Source: Deltaproteobacteria bacterium (lineage in GTDB: Bacteria > Desulfobacterota > Syntrophia > Syntrophales > JAAYKM01). From it: a stretch of 9,684 bases of DNA. The stretch spans positions 562 to 10,245 of the forward strand of contig JAGVTI010000146.1 in NCBI GenBank assembly GCA_019136935.1, read 5' to 3'. Shown here piece by piece: positions 1 to 6,205 of the stretch (the first letter of the stretch is position 1; each line of letters opens with the position of its first letter). The notes beneath the pieces are model-generated. The model saw only the letters and a program-made list of their open reading frames with translations, did no database searches and had not been told where the DNA came from. Both the position numbers and the translations under genes were made by a program.

Positions 1-1243
1 TGCTGTAGGCGAAGTCAATGGGGGTCGATCCCTTGGGAAAAGACCGGACATCCCCGTCGGGCGTAAACACGTACACCTCGTCGGGGAACAGGGCCAGCTT
101 CAGGTTGGACATGAATTCCCGGGGGTTGGTCAGGTCTTTCTGCACCTCCAGGAGTTCACGGAGTTTCTTGATCTGCTCTTCGTCGCTCCCCTGGTAAAGG
201 GAACGCTTTTCCTTGTACCGCCAATGGGCGGCGATCCCCTCCTCCGCCCACTCGTGCATCTCCCGGGTCCGGATCTGGATCTCCACCCTTTCCCCGTAAG
301 GACCGATGACCGTCGTATGGAGGGACCGGTAGTTGTTCACCTTGGGAATGGCGATATAGTCCTTGAACCGTCCGGGAATCGGTTTCCAGTGGGAGTGCAC
401 AATGCTCAGGGCCTCATAGCAGTCCCTTTCCTTGTCCGAGTCGAGAATGATGCGGAAAGCCGTCAGATCGTATACTTCGTCGAAATTGATCCGTTGTTCC
501 TGCATCTTCTTATAGATGCCGTAGAAATGCTTCGCCCGGCCCTCCACCTCGCCCTTCAGGCCGTACTTCGCGATTTCCTCGGCAATGATTTTTCGTACCT
601 CCTCCGTGTAGCGTTCCCGTTCCTGCTTTTTCTTGGCAACCCGTTTGGACAGGTCGCTGTAATCCTCGTAATTCAGATAGCGAAACGCCAGGTCTTCCAG
701 TTCGATCTTCATCCAGTTGATCCCCAAACGGTTCGCCAGGGGGGCGAAGACTTCCATCGTTTCCTTGGCGATATCCTTCTGTTTCCCCGGAGGATGAAAC
801 TCGAGGGTCCTCATGTTATGGACCCGGTCCGCCAGCTTGACGAGGAGAATCCGGATGTCCGTGGACATGGCGAGGATCATCTTGCGGAAATTTTCCGCCT
901 GCCTTTCCTCCTTGCTGCCGAAGGTGATTTTGCCGATTTTGGTCAGGCCGTCGACCAGAAAGGCGACATCCTTCCCGAAGGCCTCTTCGATCTGGGGAAG
1001 GGTCGCCAGGGTATCCTCCACCGTATCATGGAGGAGTCCCGTCACGATCGTCGCCGGATCGACCTCCATCCCGACGAGGATTCCCGCCACCTCCATCGGG
1101 TGGGTCAGATAGGGTTCGCCGGAGAGACGCACCTGACCCTGATGAACCGTTGCGGAAAAAATGTAAGCCTTTTCAATAATTTCCAACTCCTGCGGAGTCA
1201 GATAGGTTCCGGCTTGATCAAGGATATCGGTAATTCGCAGCAT
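1..1243 (-). CDS. rel: Bifunctional (p)ppGpp synthetase/hydrolase Rel (C-terminus outside window)
   Basis: The first 414 residues of a RelA/SpoT homolog, which makes and degrades the stringent-response alarmone (p)ppGpp in the cytoplasm. The N-terminal HD hydrolase domain is intact: His48 in YLTHP, His72-Asp73 with Glu76-Asp77 in LLHDTVED, and Asp139 in KLADRVHNMRT. The synthetase domain follows at about residues 230-345, with GRFKDYIAIPK near 291 and EIQIRTREMHEWAEEGIAAH near 321. The RxKD signature (RFKD) is the form known from bifunctional enzymes, whereas monofunctional RelA has ExDD. Together with the intact HD site this argues for both activities. The window ends as the TGS domain begins (VYVFTPDGDVRSFPKGSTPIDFAYS region). 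The start is ATG at 1243; an in-frame TAA lies four codons upstream, so no upstream start is possible. The ribosome site is weak. It lies 53 bases behind proS on the same strand and is probably cotranscribed. Confidence 0.96.
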   Translation of the reverse strand, partial: MLRITDILDQAGTYLTPQELEIIEKAYIFSATVHQGQVRLSGEPYLTHPMEVAGILVGMEVDPATIVTGLLHDTVEDTLATLPQIEEAFGKDVAFLVDGLTKIGKITFGSKEERQAENFRKMILAMSTDIRILLVKLADRVHNMRTLEFHPPGKQKDIAKETMEVFAPLANRLGINWMKIELEDLAFRYLNYEDYSDLSKRVAKKKQERERYTEEVRKIIAEEIAKYGLKGEVEGRAKHFYGIYKKMQEQRINFDEVYDLTAFRIILDSDKERDCYEALSIVHSHWKPIPGRFKDYIAIPKVNNYRSLHTTVIGPYGERVEIQIRTREMHEWAEEGIAAHWRYKEKRSLYQGSDEEQIKKLRELLEVQKDLTNPREFMSNLKLALFPDEVYVFTPDGDVRSFPKGSTPIDFAYS

Positions 1244-1296
1244 AGCGATTCTTTAACTCGAATGACACGGAGACAAGGTCGTTAGAGCCCTATACT

Positions 1297-3021
1297 CTAC
1301 ATCGCCCGATCCAGGTCCGCTTTGACGGCCGACGCTAGATAATCGGCCGCTCCGGCAAGATCGACACTCGACACGTCACCGGTTTTGCGGTTTTTGACCT
1401 CGATTTTTCCTTCCGCAAGCTTTTTGGGCCCGATCGTCACGCGATAGGGAATACCGATCAGGTCGGCATCCTTGAACTTGACCCCCGCCCTCTCGTCCCG
1501 GTCGTCGAAAAGGACATCGACACCTCTTTCCGTGAGGGCCTGGTAGAGATCCTCCGCCGTTTTGGCCAGGGCCTCCTCGTTGATGTTCACGGGCGTGATG
1601 ATGACCTGGAAGGGGGCAATCGGCATGGGCCAGACGATGCCGTCTTCGTCGTGGTATTGTTCGATCGCGGCGGCGACGGTTCGCGTGGTCCCAATCCCGT
1701 AACACCCCATGATCATGATCTGTTCCTTGCCGTTCCGGTCCAGATAAACGGCCTTCAAAGCCTTGCTGTACTTGGTTCCCAGCTTGAACACGTGGCCCAC
1801 TTCGATTCCCCGGGCAAAGGTCAGGGAACCCCCGCAGCGGGGACAGACATCGCCTTCCCGGACGACACGCAGGTCGGCAAAGGCGCCGACCCGGAAATCG
1901 CGGTCAAGATTGACGTTTTTGACATGGTAGTCCTCCCGGTTCGCCCCCATGACCATGTTCCGCATGCCCATGATGGAATAATCGGCGACGATCCGGGTCT
2001 TGATCCCGACAGCGCCGGCAAATCCCCGGGGCGATCCCGTCGCGGCAAGGATCATGTCGTCTCCCGCCAGTTCCAGTTCATCGCAACCCAGAAAATTCTT
2101 GACCTTGATTTCGTTGACTTCCTCGTCTCCCCGGACCAGGACAGCCACGGCAGCTCCGTCGGCGTTAAAAATCAGGGTTTTGACCACATCCTGCGGCGTC
2201 ACCCCCAGAAAGGCGCAAACCTCTTCGATAGTCCGCACCTCGGGCGTATGCACCTCTTCCAGGGGAAGCACGTCCCCTGCCGGTGCCGCCGTGTCTTCGG
2301 GCTTGGGAATCTCCGCCTTTTCCAGATTCGCCGCATAGGCGCAGCCGTCGCAGTAGACGACGCCGTCTTCGCCGCTTTCGGCCATGACCATGAATTCGTG
2401 GGAGGAACTGCCCCCGATGGAACCCGTGTCGGCCTCGACGGCCCGGAACATCAAGCCGCAGCGGGAAAAAATCCGGTGATAGGCATCGAACATCTTCCGG
2501 TAGCTGAGGTCCGCGCCGTCGTTGTCGGCATCGAAGCTGTAGGCGTCTTTCATGCCGAACTCCCGGCATCGCATGACGCCGAAACGGGGACGGATCTCGT
2601 CACGGAACTTGGTCTGGATCTGGTAGAGGTTGCGGGGAAGCTGGCGGTAGGTCTTGATCTCGTTGCGCACGAGATCGGTGATCACTTCTTCGTGGGTGGG
2701 CCCGAGACAGTAGTCCCGGTTGTGGCGGTCCTTGAAACGGAGCAGTTCCTTGCCGTAGAAGACCCACCTGCCCGATTCCTGCCACAATTCCGCGGGCTGG
2801 ACCGCGGGGAGAAAGACCTCCTGTGCCCCCGCCCGGTTCATCTCCTCCCGGACGATCTGTTCCACTTTCCGGATAACCTTGAGTCCCAGGGGCAGGTAGG
2901 AATAAATGCCGCTGGTCAGTTTTCTCATCATGCCGGCCCTGATCATGAGTTGATGGCTGGCTATCTCCGCATCGGAGGGGACTTCCTTAACGGTAGGGAG
3001 AAAGAAATTCGAATAGCGCAT
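1297..3021 (-). CDS. proS: Prolyl-tRNA synthetase, bacterial type with editing domain
   Basis: A 574-residue class II aminoacyl-tRNA synthetase charging tRNA-Pro, at the usual length for bacterial-type ProRS. The N-terminal catalytic core shows motif 1 around residues 44-75, the GPTHEE loop at 107-112 and motif 2 at 136-162 ([19 protein letters not shown]). The YbaK-like insertion that edits mischarged Ala-tRNA-Pro occupies roughly 240-390 and keeps a lysine in KTLIF (Lys281). Two Cys pairs, CDGC at 224-227 and CPRCGG at 393, flank it. Motif 3 is GCYGIGTTR at 439-447, followed by the C-terminal anticodon-binding domain ([16 protein letters not shown] onward). The start is supported by an AAGGAGG site four bases upstream of ATG. 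It follows the lyase gene after a 197-base gap and precedes rel. In related bacteria proS often sits next to ispG (recollection), which here lies about 3.4 kb away behind the accessory block. Confidence 0.97.
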   Translation of the reverse strand: MRYSNFFLPTVKEVPSDAEIASHQLMIRAGMMRKLTSGIYSYLPLGLKVIRKVEQIVREEMNRAGAQEVFLPAVQPAELWQESGRWVFYGKELLRFKDRHNRDYCLGPTHEEVITDLVRNEIKTYRQLPRNLYQIQTKFRDEIRPRFGVMRCREFGMKDAYSFDADNDGADLSYRKMFDAYHRIFSRCGLMFRAVEADTGSIGGSSSHEFMVMAESGEDGVVYCDGCAYAANLEKAEIPKPEDTAAPAGDVLPLEEVHTPEVRTIEEVCAFLGVTPQDVVKTLIFNADGAAVAVLVRGDEEVNEIKVKNFLGCDELELAGDDMILAATGSPRGFAGAVGIKTRIVADYSIMGMRNMVMGANREDYHVKNVNLDRDFRVGAFADLRVVREGDVCPRCGGSLTFARGIEVGHVFKLGTKYSKALKAVYLDRNGKEQIMIMGCYGIGTTRTVAAAIEQYHDEDGIVWPMPIAPFQVIITPVNINEEALAKTAEDLYQALTERGVDVLFDDRDERAGVKFKDADLIGIPYRVTIGPKKLAEGKIEVKNRKTGDVSSVDLAGAADYLASAVKADLDRAM

Positions 3022-3047
3022 GACGCCTCCTTGGTAAATGATCGCTT

Positions 3048-3090
3048 ACGGCGCCCTGTTTCCCCTTGCGCAGGTGGAACAAGGCGCCGT
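3048..3090 (-). repeat. Inverted repeat (hairpin) in the proS leader
   Basis: A perfect 8-base inverted repeat, ACGGCGCC at 3048-3055 and GGCGCCGT at 3083-3090, encloses 27 bases. Inside it TGTTTCC and GGAACA can continue the stem with one bulged base. It lies just upstream of the proS ribosome site on the minus strand. There is no T tract, so it is not an intrinsic terminator. It could shape the proS 5' UTR. I see no T-box signature. Confidence 0.4.
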
Positions 3091-3098
3091 TAAAAGCT

Positions 3099-3128
3099 AT
3101 CATAACCGGCGTCAGAATGCACCCAAAA
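3099..3128 (-). promoter_or_regulatory. proS: Weak candidate proS promoter
   Basis: On the minus strand TATGAT (3104-3099) matches five of six bases of a sigma-70 -10 box. The sequence 18 bases upstream (TTTTGG, 3128-3123) is a poor -35 box. If it is real, transcription would start just ahead of the proS leader hairpin. No clear terminator was found after the upstream lyase gene, so read-through from it is equally possible. Confidence 0.25.
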
Positions 3129-3217
3129 TCCCGTTGGGAAGCGGGCCGGTATCCGTTCGCCGTCCGGTGGGGCACAAATGAAACGACCTCGCAATCCGCA
3201 ATGCCGGTTCCTTTCGA

Positions 3218-4663
3218 TTAAAGTTCATCGCCGAAATCTTTCCTGAATGCCTCAACCAGATCCTGCCCCCAGTTGTCGATCGCCTTGAGTCTTCCGAAGA
3301 AGAATCGCAGGATCGGCGGTTCCTCCACAAAGGTGAGGCCCTTGATCAAGTCCGCATGCCGGTGCAGCCAGGTCAGGCGGTCCACGGCGTAATCGATCTG
3401 CGAAATGGTATAAGTCCGGCGCGGAACGGCCAGGCGCAGCAGTTCGAGATCGGAGAAGACCTCGTTGCCGTCACGATCCCGGTCCGTGGAAAGGGTCCCC
3501 CGCTCCATACCCCGGGCGCCCGAGGCAAGATACATGGCGGCGGCCAGGGAGCCGGCGATGTATTTGGACTGCGGCAGGTTCGGCAGGAAGCGCGTCGCAT
3601 CGATATGGCAGGCCAGGCCACCCGGAGGGGTCACCACCGGAACGCCCCGGTCGATGAGCCGGTGGGCGAAATGCCGGATCATGTCCGCCGAACAGCCGGC
3701 CACACCCAGATCGGTCATTTCACGCATGCCGACGGCCATGGCCTCGACTTCCTTGGTCGACATCCCGCCGTAAGTGAGAAAACCTTCGTAGACGGGAAGC
3801 CAGGGCTTGATGGATTCGAAAAGATCCTTACGGTTGGTGGCGATGACACCGCCCCGGACCGCGCAGCTCTTCCGGCCCGACAGGTACATGATATCCGCCA
3901 GGCCGGCCATCTCCCGGACGATATCCAGGATCGGCGTATTCTCATAACCCGCCTCGCGCTGATGGATGAAATAGGCCTGTTCCGAAATCAGGCTCGCATC
4001 GAGGACGAGGAGGATATTGTTCTCCGCCGCCATTTTTTTGACCTGCCGCAGATTTTCCATGGAGAAGGGCTGGCCGCCCAGGAGGTTCGTCGTCGCTTCC
4101 ATGCGGACAAAGGAAATGTGGTCCGATCCGTGACTTGCAATGACCTGACGGAACTTTTCGAGATCGAGATTTCCCTTGAACGGAAAGGTGCTGCAGGTAT
4201 TCAACGCCTCATCGGTGAAGATTTCCAGCACGGTGCCGCCGGCCAGTTCGAAATGAGCCTTCGTCGTCGTAAAATGATAGTTCATGGGAACCACATCGCC
4301 TGGCTTCACGAATACCTTGGCCAGGAGATTTTCCGCCGCCCTCCCCTGGTGAACGGGAAGGAGAAAATCAAACCCGAACACTTCCTTCACGGCATCGACC
4401 AGCCGGTAGAAACTTTCGCTCCCCGCGTAGGCGTCGTCCGACACCATCATGGCCCCGAGCTGGTTGTCGCTCATGGCGTTGGTCCCGCTGTCGGTCAGCA
4501 TATCGAGAAAAACATGGCGCGTCCGGAGCAGGAAGGTGTTGTAACCCGCTTCCTCCATCGCCTGCAGACGCTCCCTTGCAGGCACCAGATGCGCCTTCTG
4601 GACGATCTTGATCTTGTGCATTTCCACCGGTATTTCCGTTCCATCCGATAACTTGATGTTCAT
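3218..4663 (-). CDS. Tyrosine phenol-lyase-like PLP enzyme (tryptophanase/beta-eliminating lyase family)
   Basis: A 481-residue fold-type I PLP enzyme. Family members split tyrosine or tryptophan into phenol or indole plus pyruvate and ammonia. Positions compared from memory with Citrobacter TPL favour TPL over tryptophanase: EAGYNTFLL at 38, TDSGTNAMSD at 57, FTTT at 131 (TPL Thr124; tryptophanase has Asp), MERG at 386 (TPL Met379, Arg381) and LRFF at 452 (tryptophanase has LRHF). The PLP lysine is Lys265 in SGRKS. Tyr79, Arg108, Asn193, Asp222 and Arg410 (TPL Arg404) are kept. Odd points: the Arg217-equivalent contacting PLP is Leu225, the Lys256-equivalent is Arg264, and there is a C-terminal extension of about 20 residues. 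ATG at 4663 is chosen because AAGGAAAAGG lies just upstream; a start 20 codons earlier would lie inside the leader terminator. Expression is probably set by the leader peptide and attenuator at 4700-4873. General tryptophanase-family annotation is the fallback. Confidence 0.88.
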   Translation of the reverse strand: MNIKLSDGTEIPVEMHKIKIVQKAHLVPARERLQAMEEAGYNTFLLRTRHVFLDMLTDSGTNAMSDNQLGAMMVSDDAYAGSESFYRLVDAVKEVFGFDFLLPVHQGRAAENLLAKVFVKPGDVVPMNYHFTTTKAHFELAGGTVLEIFTDEALNTCSTFPFKGNLDLEKFRQVIASHGSDHISFVRMEATTNLLGGQPFSMENLRQVKKMAAENNILLVLDASLISEQAYFIHQREAGYENTPILDIVREMAGLADIMYLSGRKSCAVRGGVIATNRKDLFESIKPWLPVYEGFLTYGGMSTKEVEAMAVGMREMTDLGVAGCSADMIRHFAHRLIDRGVPVVTPPGGLACHIDATRFLPNLPQSKYIAGSLAAAMYLASGARGMERGTLSTDRDRDGNEVFSDLELLRLAVPRRTYTISQIDYAVDRLTWLHRHADLIKGLTFVEEPPILRFFFGRLKAIDNWGQDLVEAFRKDFGDEL

Positions 4664-4697
4664 TTTTTCCTTTTCCTTTCCGCTTTCGATTTTAAAA

Positions 4698-4775
4698 TCA
4701 AAAAAGCCATGGGGGGTTCCCATGGCCCTGAAGCAGAAAGGCCATGGGCTCTGCGCCCATGGCCTTTGATTTCAT
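4698..4775 (-). CDS. Possible second small ORF overlapping the attenuator
   Basis: An ATG at 4775, 14 bases after the stop of the Tyr-rich leader, opens a 25-codon frame. It runs through all four attenuator segments and stops at a TGA formed by the end of the terminator T tract. Its ribosome site is weak (CCGGGA eight bases upstream). The peptide resembles nothing I know, and the frame may be an accident of the repeated palindromes. If translated by ribosomes reinitiating after the leader, it would melt segments A and B. Confidence 0.2.
   Translation of the reverse strand: MKSKAMGAEPMAFLLQGHGNPPWLF
4700..4726 (-). terminator. Intrinsic terminator in the lyase leader (segments C and D)
   Basis: Read on the minus strand, GCCATGGG (4726-4719), a five-base loop and CCCATGGC (4713-4706) form an 8-bp stem. 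Six T residues (4705-4700) follow directly, and then GATTTT. This is a textbook Rho-independent terminator. It lies 36 bases upstream of the lyase ATG and inside its transcript, so it acts as a conditional stop rather than a gene end. Confidence 0.85.
4700..4767 (-). promoter_or_regulatory. Four-segment transcription attenuator of the lyase gene
   Basis: Four copies of the same palindrome-cored element lie in the leader RNA, in transcript order A (4767-4756), B (4748-4737), C (4728-4719) and D (4713-4706). A and B make a perfect 12-bp hairpin with a 7-base loop. B can instead pair with C: nine Watson-Crick pairs plus one G-U and one A-U. C pairs with D to make the intrinsic terminator. A:B plus C:D (terminated) and B:C (read-through) are mutually exclusive, as in amino acid biosynthetic and degradative attenuators. 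A also matches D. The Tyr-rich leader ORF ends 22 bases before A. Confidence 0.78.
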
Positions 4776-4789
4776 CTGTTATTCCCGGC

Positions 4790-4873
4790 TCACAAGCGCA
4801 CTATACCGTTAGAATAGCAATAATAGTAATAGCCTTTGCGATTGACGCCGATGTGGTTCATGTTGATACTCAT
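4790..4873 (-). CDS. Tyrosine-rich leader peptide of the lyase gene
   Basis: A 27-residue ORF starting MSINMNHIG and containing Tyr-Tyr-Tyr-Tyr-Cys-Tyr at residues 15-20 (codons TAT TAC TAT TAT TGC TAT, 4831-4814). It ends SNGIVRL and stops with TGA at 4792-4790. AAAGGGA seven bases upstream of the ATG is a good ribosome site. The frame stays open upstream to 5020, but only the ATG at 4873 has both a ribosome site and a promoter ahead of it. A second Met at residue 5 lacks a ribosome site. The peptide lies about 125 bases upstream of a tyrosine phenol-lyase-like gene and directly before its terminator and antiterminator. A regulatory role through ribosome pausing at Tyr codons is therefore inferred, by analogy to tnaC, trpL and pheL. 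A RiPP precursor is a less likely alternative, since no maturase is nearby. Confidence 0.75.
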   Translation of the reverse strand: MSINMNHIGVNRKGYYYYCYSNGIVRL

Positions 4874-4934
4874 TTGTAAATCCCTTTCATTCTTCACTTG
4901 GTCGGGCTTTCCAAGGTCGACCAAAGTTGGTGTC

Positions 4935-4963
4935 CCTTTATCACGGCTTCCCGTTTCTGTCAA
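4935..4963 (-). promoter_or_regulatory. Candidate promoter of the leader-lyase transcript
   Basis: On the minus strand a perfect TTGACA -35 box (4963-4958) is followed after 17 bases by TAAAGG (4940-4935), or after 15 bases by GATAAA. Both -10 candidates are imperfect. Transcription would begin near 4928, giving a 5' UTR of about 55 bases before the leader peptide and about 265 bases before the lyase. A suboptimal -10 box could mean additional activator control. Confidence 0.45.
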
Positions 4964-5163
4964 ATACAAATTCCCCCGCAGGAACAAGGTCTTGAGAAAA
5001 GGTGTTTTTCCGGGAATCAATCTCCCGGCGCGGGTTCCTTAGCAGGACGTCTTCTTCAAACCCGTGGATATCCTGCCGGTCCCGGGAAACGGCCGGGCGC
5101 GGTTCCCTTTTGTCGCGATATGCACCCTGTGCATCAGAATCCGCAAAAACAGGACCTGGACCG

Positions 5164-5185
5164 GGCTGAAACAGCCTTTTGTTTT
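5164..5185 (+). terminator. Terminator-like hairpin with no gene upstream
   Basis: On the plus strand GGCTG, a three-base loop AAA and CAGCC are followed by TTTTGTTTT. The stem has 5 bp, or 6 with a G-U pair. It has the form of a short intrinsic terminator. No plus-strand gene ends here, so it may close a short noncoding transcript, insulate the downstream promoter or be a relic. Confidence 0.45.
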
Positions 5186-5191
5186 AAGGGG

Positions 5192-5220
5192 TTGTTCAAA
5201 TGACCTTTTAGCGCTATGGT
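5192..5220 (+). promoter_or_regulatory. Weak candidate promoter of the RHH-methyltransferase gene
   Basis: TTGTTC (5192-5197), a 17-base spacer and TATGGT (5215-5220) lie just ahead of the gene and just after the terminator-like hairpin. The match is three of six and four of six bases. The start would fall near 5227, about 17 bases before the ATG. A ribbon-helix-helix domain might bind here to autoregulate, but I see no clear operator repeat. Confidence 0.3.
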
Positions 5221-5243
5221 TGCTTGGCTGCAACGGGAGTGAT

Positions 5244-6203
5244 ATGCCGGTTACGGAAACCGGGAGAGCGACAATTTATTTTGACCCGGAATTGCATCGG
5301 CCGCTGCGGCGGAAGACGGTCGAAACATCCCGCTTTGTGCCGGGGCGTGTAAATAAAGATGCCGGGGAAGCGCTTGCCGGAGATGCCGAAAACATCGCGG
5401 CTTTCGGGAAAAGACGGGCGGAGTCCCTGATCCGTTACAACGAAATGGTGAAAAGATTGAAAGACGATTTAACCCGCGTTTACGAAAAAAATGATTCAAA
5501 TGTGACCACGCCGTCACTGCAATACGATGAAATGATTCACATCGGCAAAGACTTCTCCAGCCGGGAAGTGGTTGAAGCCTACGATGCCCGGCACCGCCGA
5601 TTCCGGGACATTGAAGGCGAAAACGAGGCGATTATCGCCGGTGTCGGACTTCAAAAAAATCATATTATCGCCGATTTCGGCAGCGGCACGGGGACATTTG
5701 TCATACAGGCGGCACAAAAATGCGAGAAGGTGTATGCCGTCGACATCTCACCGGCCATGTTGGAGTATACGGAATGGAAAGCCCGCAACCTGGGCTTGGC
5801 CAACATCGTCTGCTGTCATGGCGGTTTTCTGACATATGTTCACTCAGACAGGCCCCTGGACGCCGTCTCGACAAGCATGGCGCTCCACCATCTGCCGGAT
5901 TTCTGGAAACAGAAAGCGCTGACCAGGCTGCAGGAAATGCTGAAGCCCAACGGAAAGTTTTTTCTGGCGGACGTCGTCTTCACCGAAGAAAATTATGAAA
6001 GCAGCATTCAGGCGTGGATCAACAAGCTGGCGTCGGAAATGGGAAAAGAGATGGCGGAGGACATCAGCCGGCACATCCGCTGCGAACATTCGACATTCAG
6101 CTGGATCATGGAGGGACTGCTCCAGCGGGCGGGATTCAGAATCGACCTTGCCGAATACACGGACGGCGTCCTGGCCAGATACTTCTGCACAAAAGCCGCC
6201 TGA
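5244..6203 (+). CDS. SAM-dependent methyltransferase with N-terminal RHH antitoxin-like domain
   Basis: A 319-residue protein in two parts. Residues 1-76 look like a CopG/RHH-type antitoxin: RATIYFDPELHRPLRRKTVETSR gives the beta strand and first helix, and the acidic tail ends in EMVKRLKDD. Antitoxins of this type usually end at this point. Residues 77-319 are a class I methyltransferase: DFGSGTGTF at 144-152 is motif I, VYAVDISPAMLEY the post-I acidic region, and MALHHLPDFW and LKPNGKFFLADVVF the later core motifs. The substrate is unknown. ATG at 5244 has GGGAG four bases upstream; the frame stays open to 5064, but that extension has no recognisable content. The RHH half looks worn (Phe31, Pro33 and Gly34 where the family usually has Ser, Ser/Ile and Glu, from memory). 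No toxin gene adjoins it. A GTG at codon 87 is a possible internal start for the enzyme alone. Confidence 0.82.
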   Translation: MPVTETGRATIYFDPELHRPLRRKTVETSRFVPGRVNKDAGEALAGDAENIAAFGKRRAESLIRYNEMVKRLKDDLTRVYEKNDSNVTTPSLQYDEMIHIGKDFSSREVVEAYDARHRRFRDIEGENEAIIAGVGLQKNHIIADFGSGTGTFVIQAAQKCEKVYAVDISPAMLEYTEWKARNLGLANIVCCHGGFLTYVHSDRPLDAVSTSMALHHLPDFWKQKALTRLQEMLKPNGKFFLADVVFTEENYESSIQAWINKLASEMGKEMAEDISRHIRCEHSTFSWIMEGLLQRAGFRIDLAEYTDGVLARYFCTKAA

Positions 6204-6205
6204 CC

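Larger units (their letters stand above)
4874..5243. other. Divergent intergenic region between lyase leader and methyltransferase chimera
   Basis: About 370 bases without a convincing gene. It holds the minus-strand promoter of the lyase leader (4935-4963), a 6-bp inverted repeat CCGGGA/TCCCGG at 5010-5028 without a T tract on the useful side, a weak plus-strand hairpin GGGAA/TTCCC followed by TTTT (5084-5111), a clearer plus-strand terminator-like hairpin (5164-5185) and a weak plus-strand promoter (5192-5220). Frames open across it show no recognisable protein. No toxin gene is present to partner the antitoxin-like domain downstream. Confidence 0.6.

Noticed and set aside
1651..3093. Long plus-strand frame of 480 codons over proS
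   Set aside because: Shadow of proS codon bias on the opposite strand; no domain recognisable and proS is certain. The same holds for the long plus-strand frames at 224-1285, 3356-4651 and 6465-8000.
3130..3160. Possible terminator after the lyase gene (CCCG/CGGG followed by ATTTT on the minus strand)
   Set aside because: The stem has only four pairs and the T tract is short and preceded by A; too weak to call.
4664..4723. N-terminal extension of the lyase by 20 codons (MGTPHGF)
   Set aside because: It would start inside the leader terminator stem. ATG at 4663 has the ribosome site and matches the family's start region.
4790..4873. Tyr-rich peptide as a RiPP precursor
   Set aside because: No radical SAM, YcaO, lanthipeptide or protease gene in the window. 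The methyltransferase is divergent and not of a recognised RiPP type, and the terminator/antiterminator favours a leader peptide.
4790..5020. A 76-codon minus-strand frame including the Tyr-rich peptide as its C-terminus
   Set aside because: The upstream ATG at 5020 has no ribosome site and the frame crosses the best promoter. The 27-residue form starting at 4873 has a good ribosome site and fits the leader architecture.
4836..5042. Plus-strand 68-codon frame antisense to the leader
   Set aside because: No recognisable domain and no clear ribosome site; partly the complement of the Tyr leader.
5064..5243. N-terminal extension of the methyltransferase chimera by 60 codons
   Set aside because: The extension has no recognisable domain, overlaps the terminator-like hairpin and weak promoter, and the ATG at 5244 has GGGAG before it.
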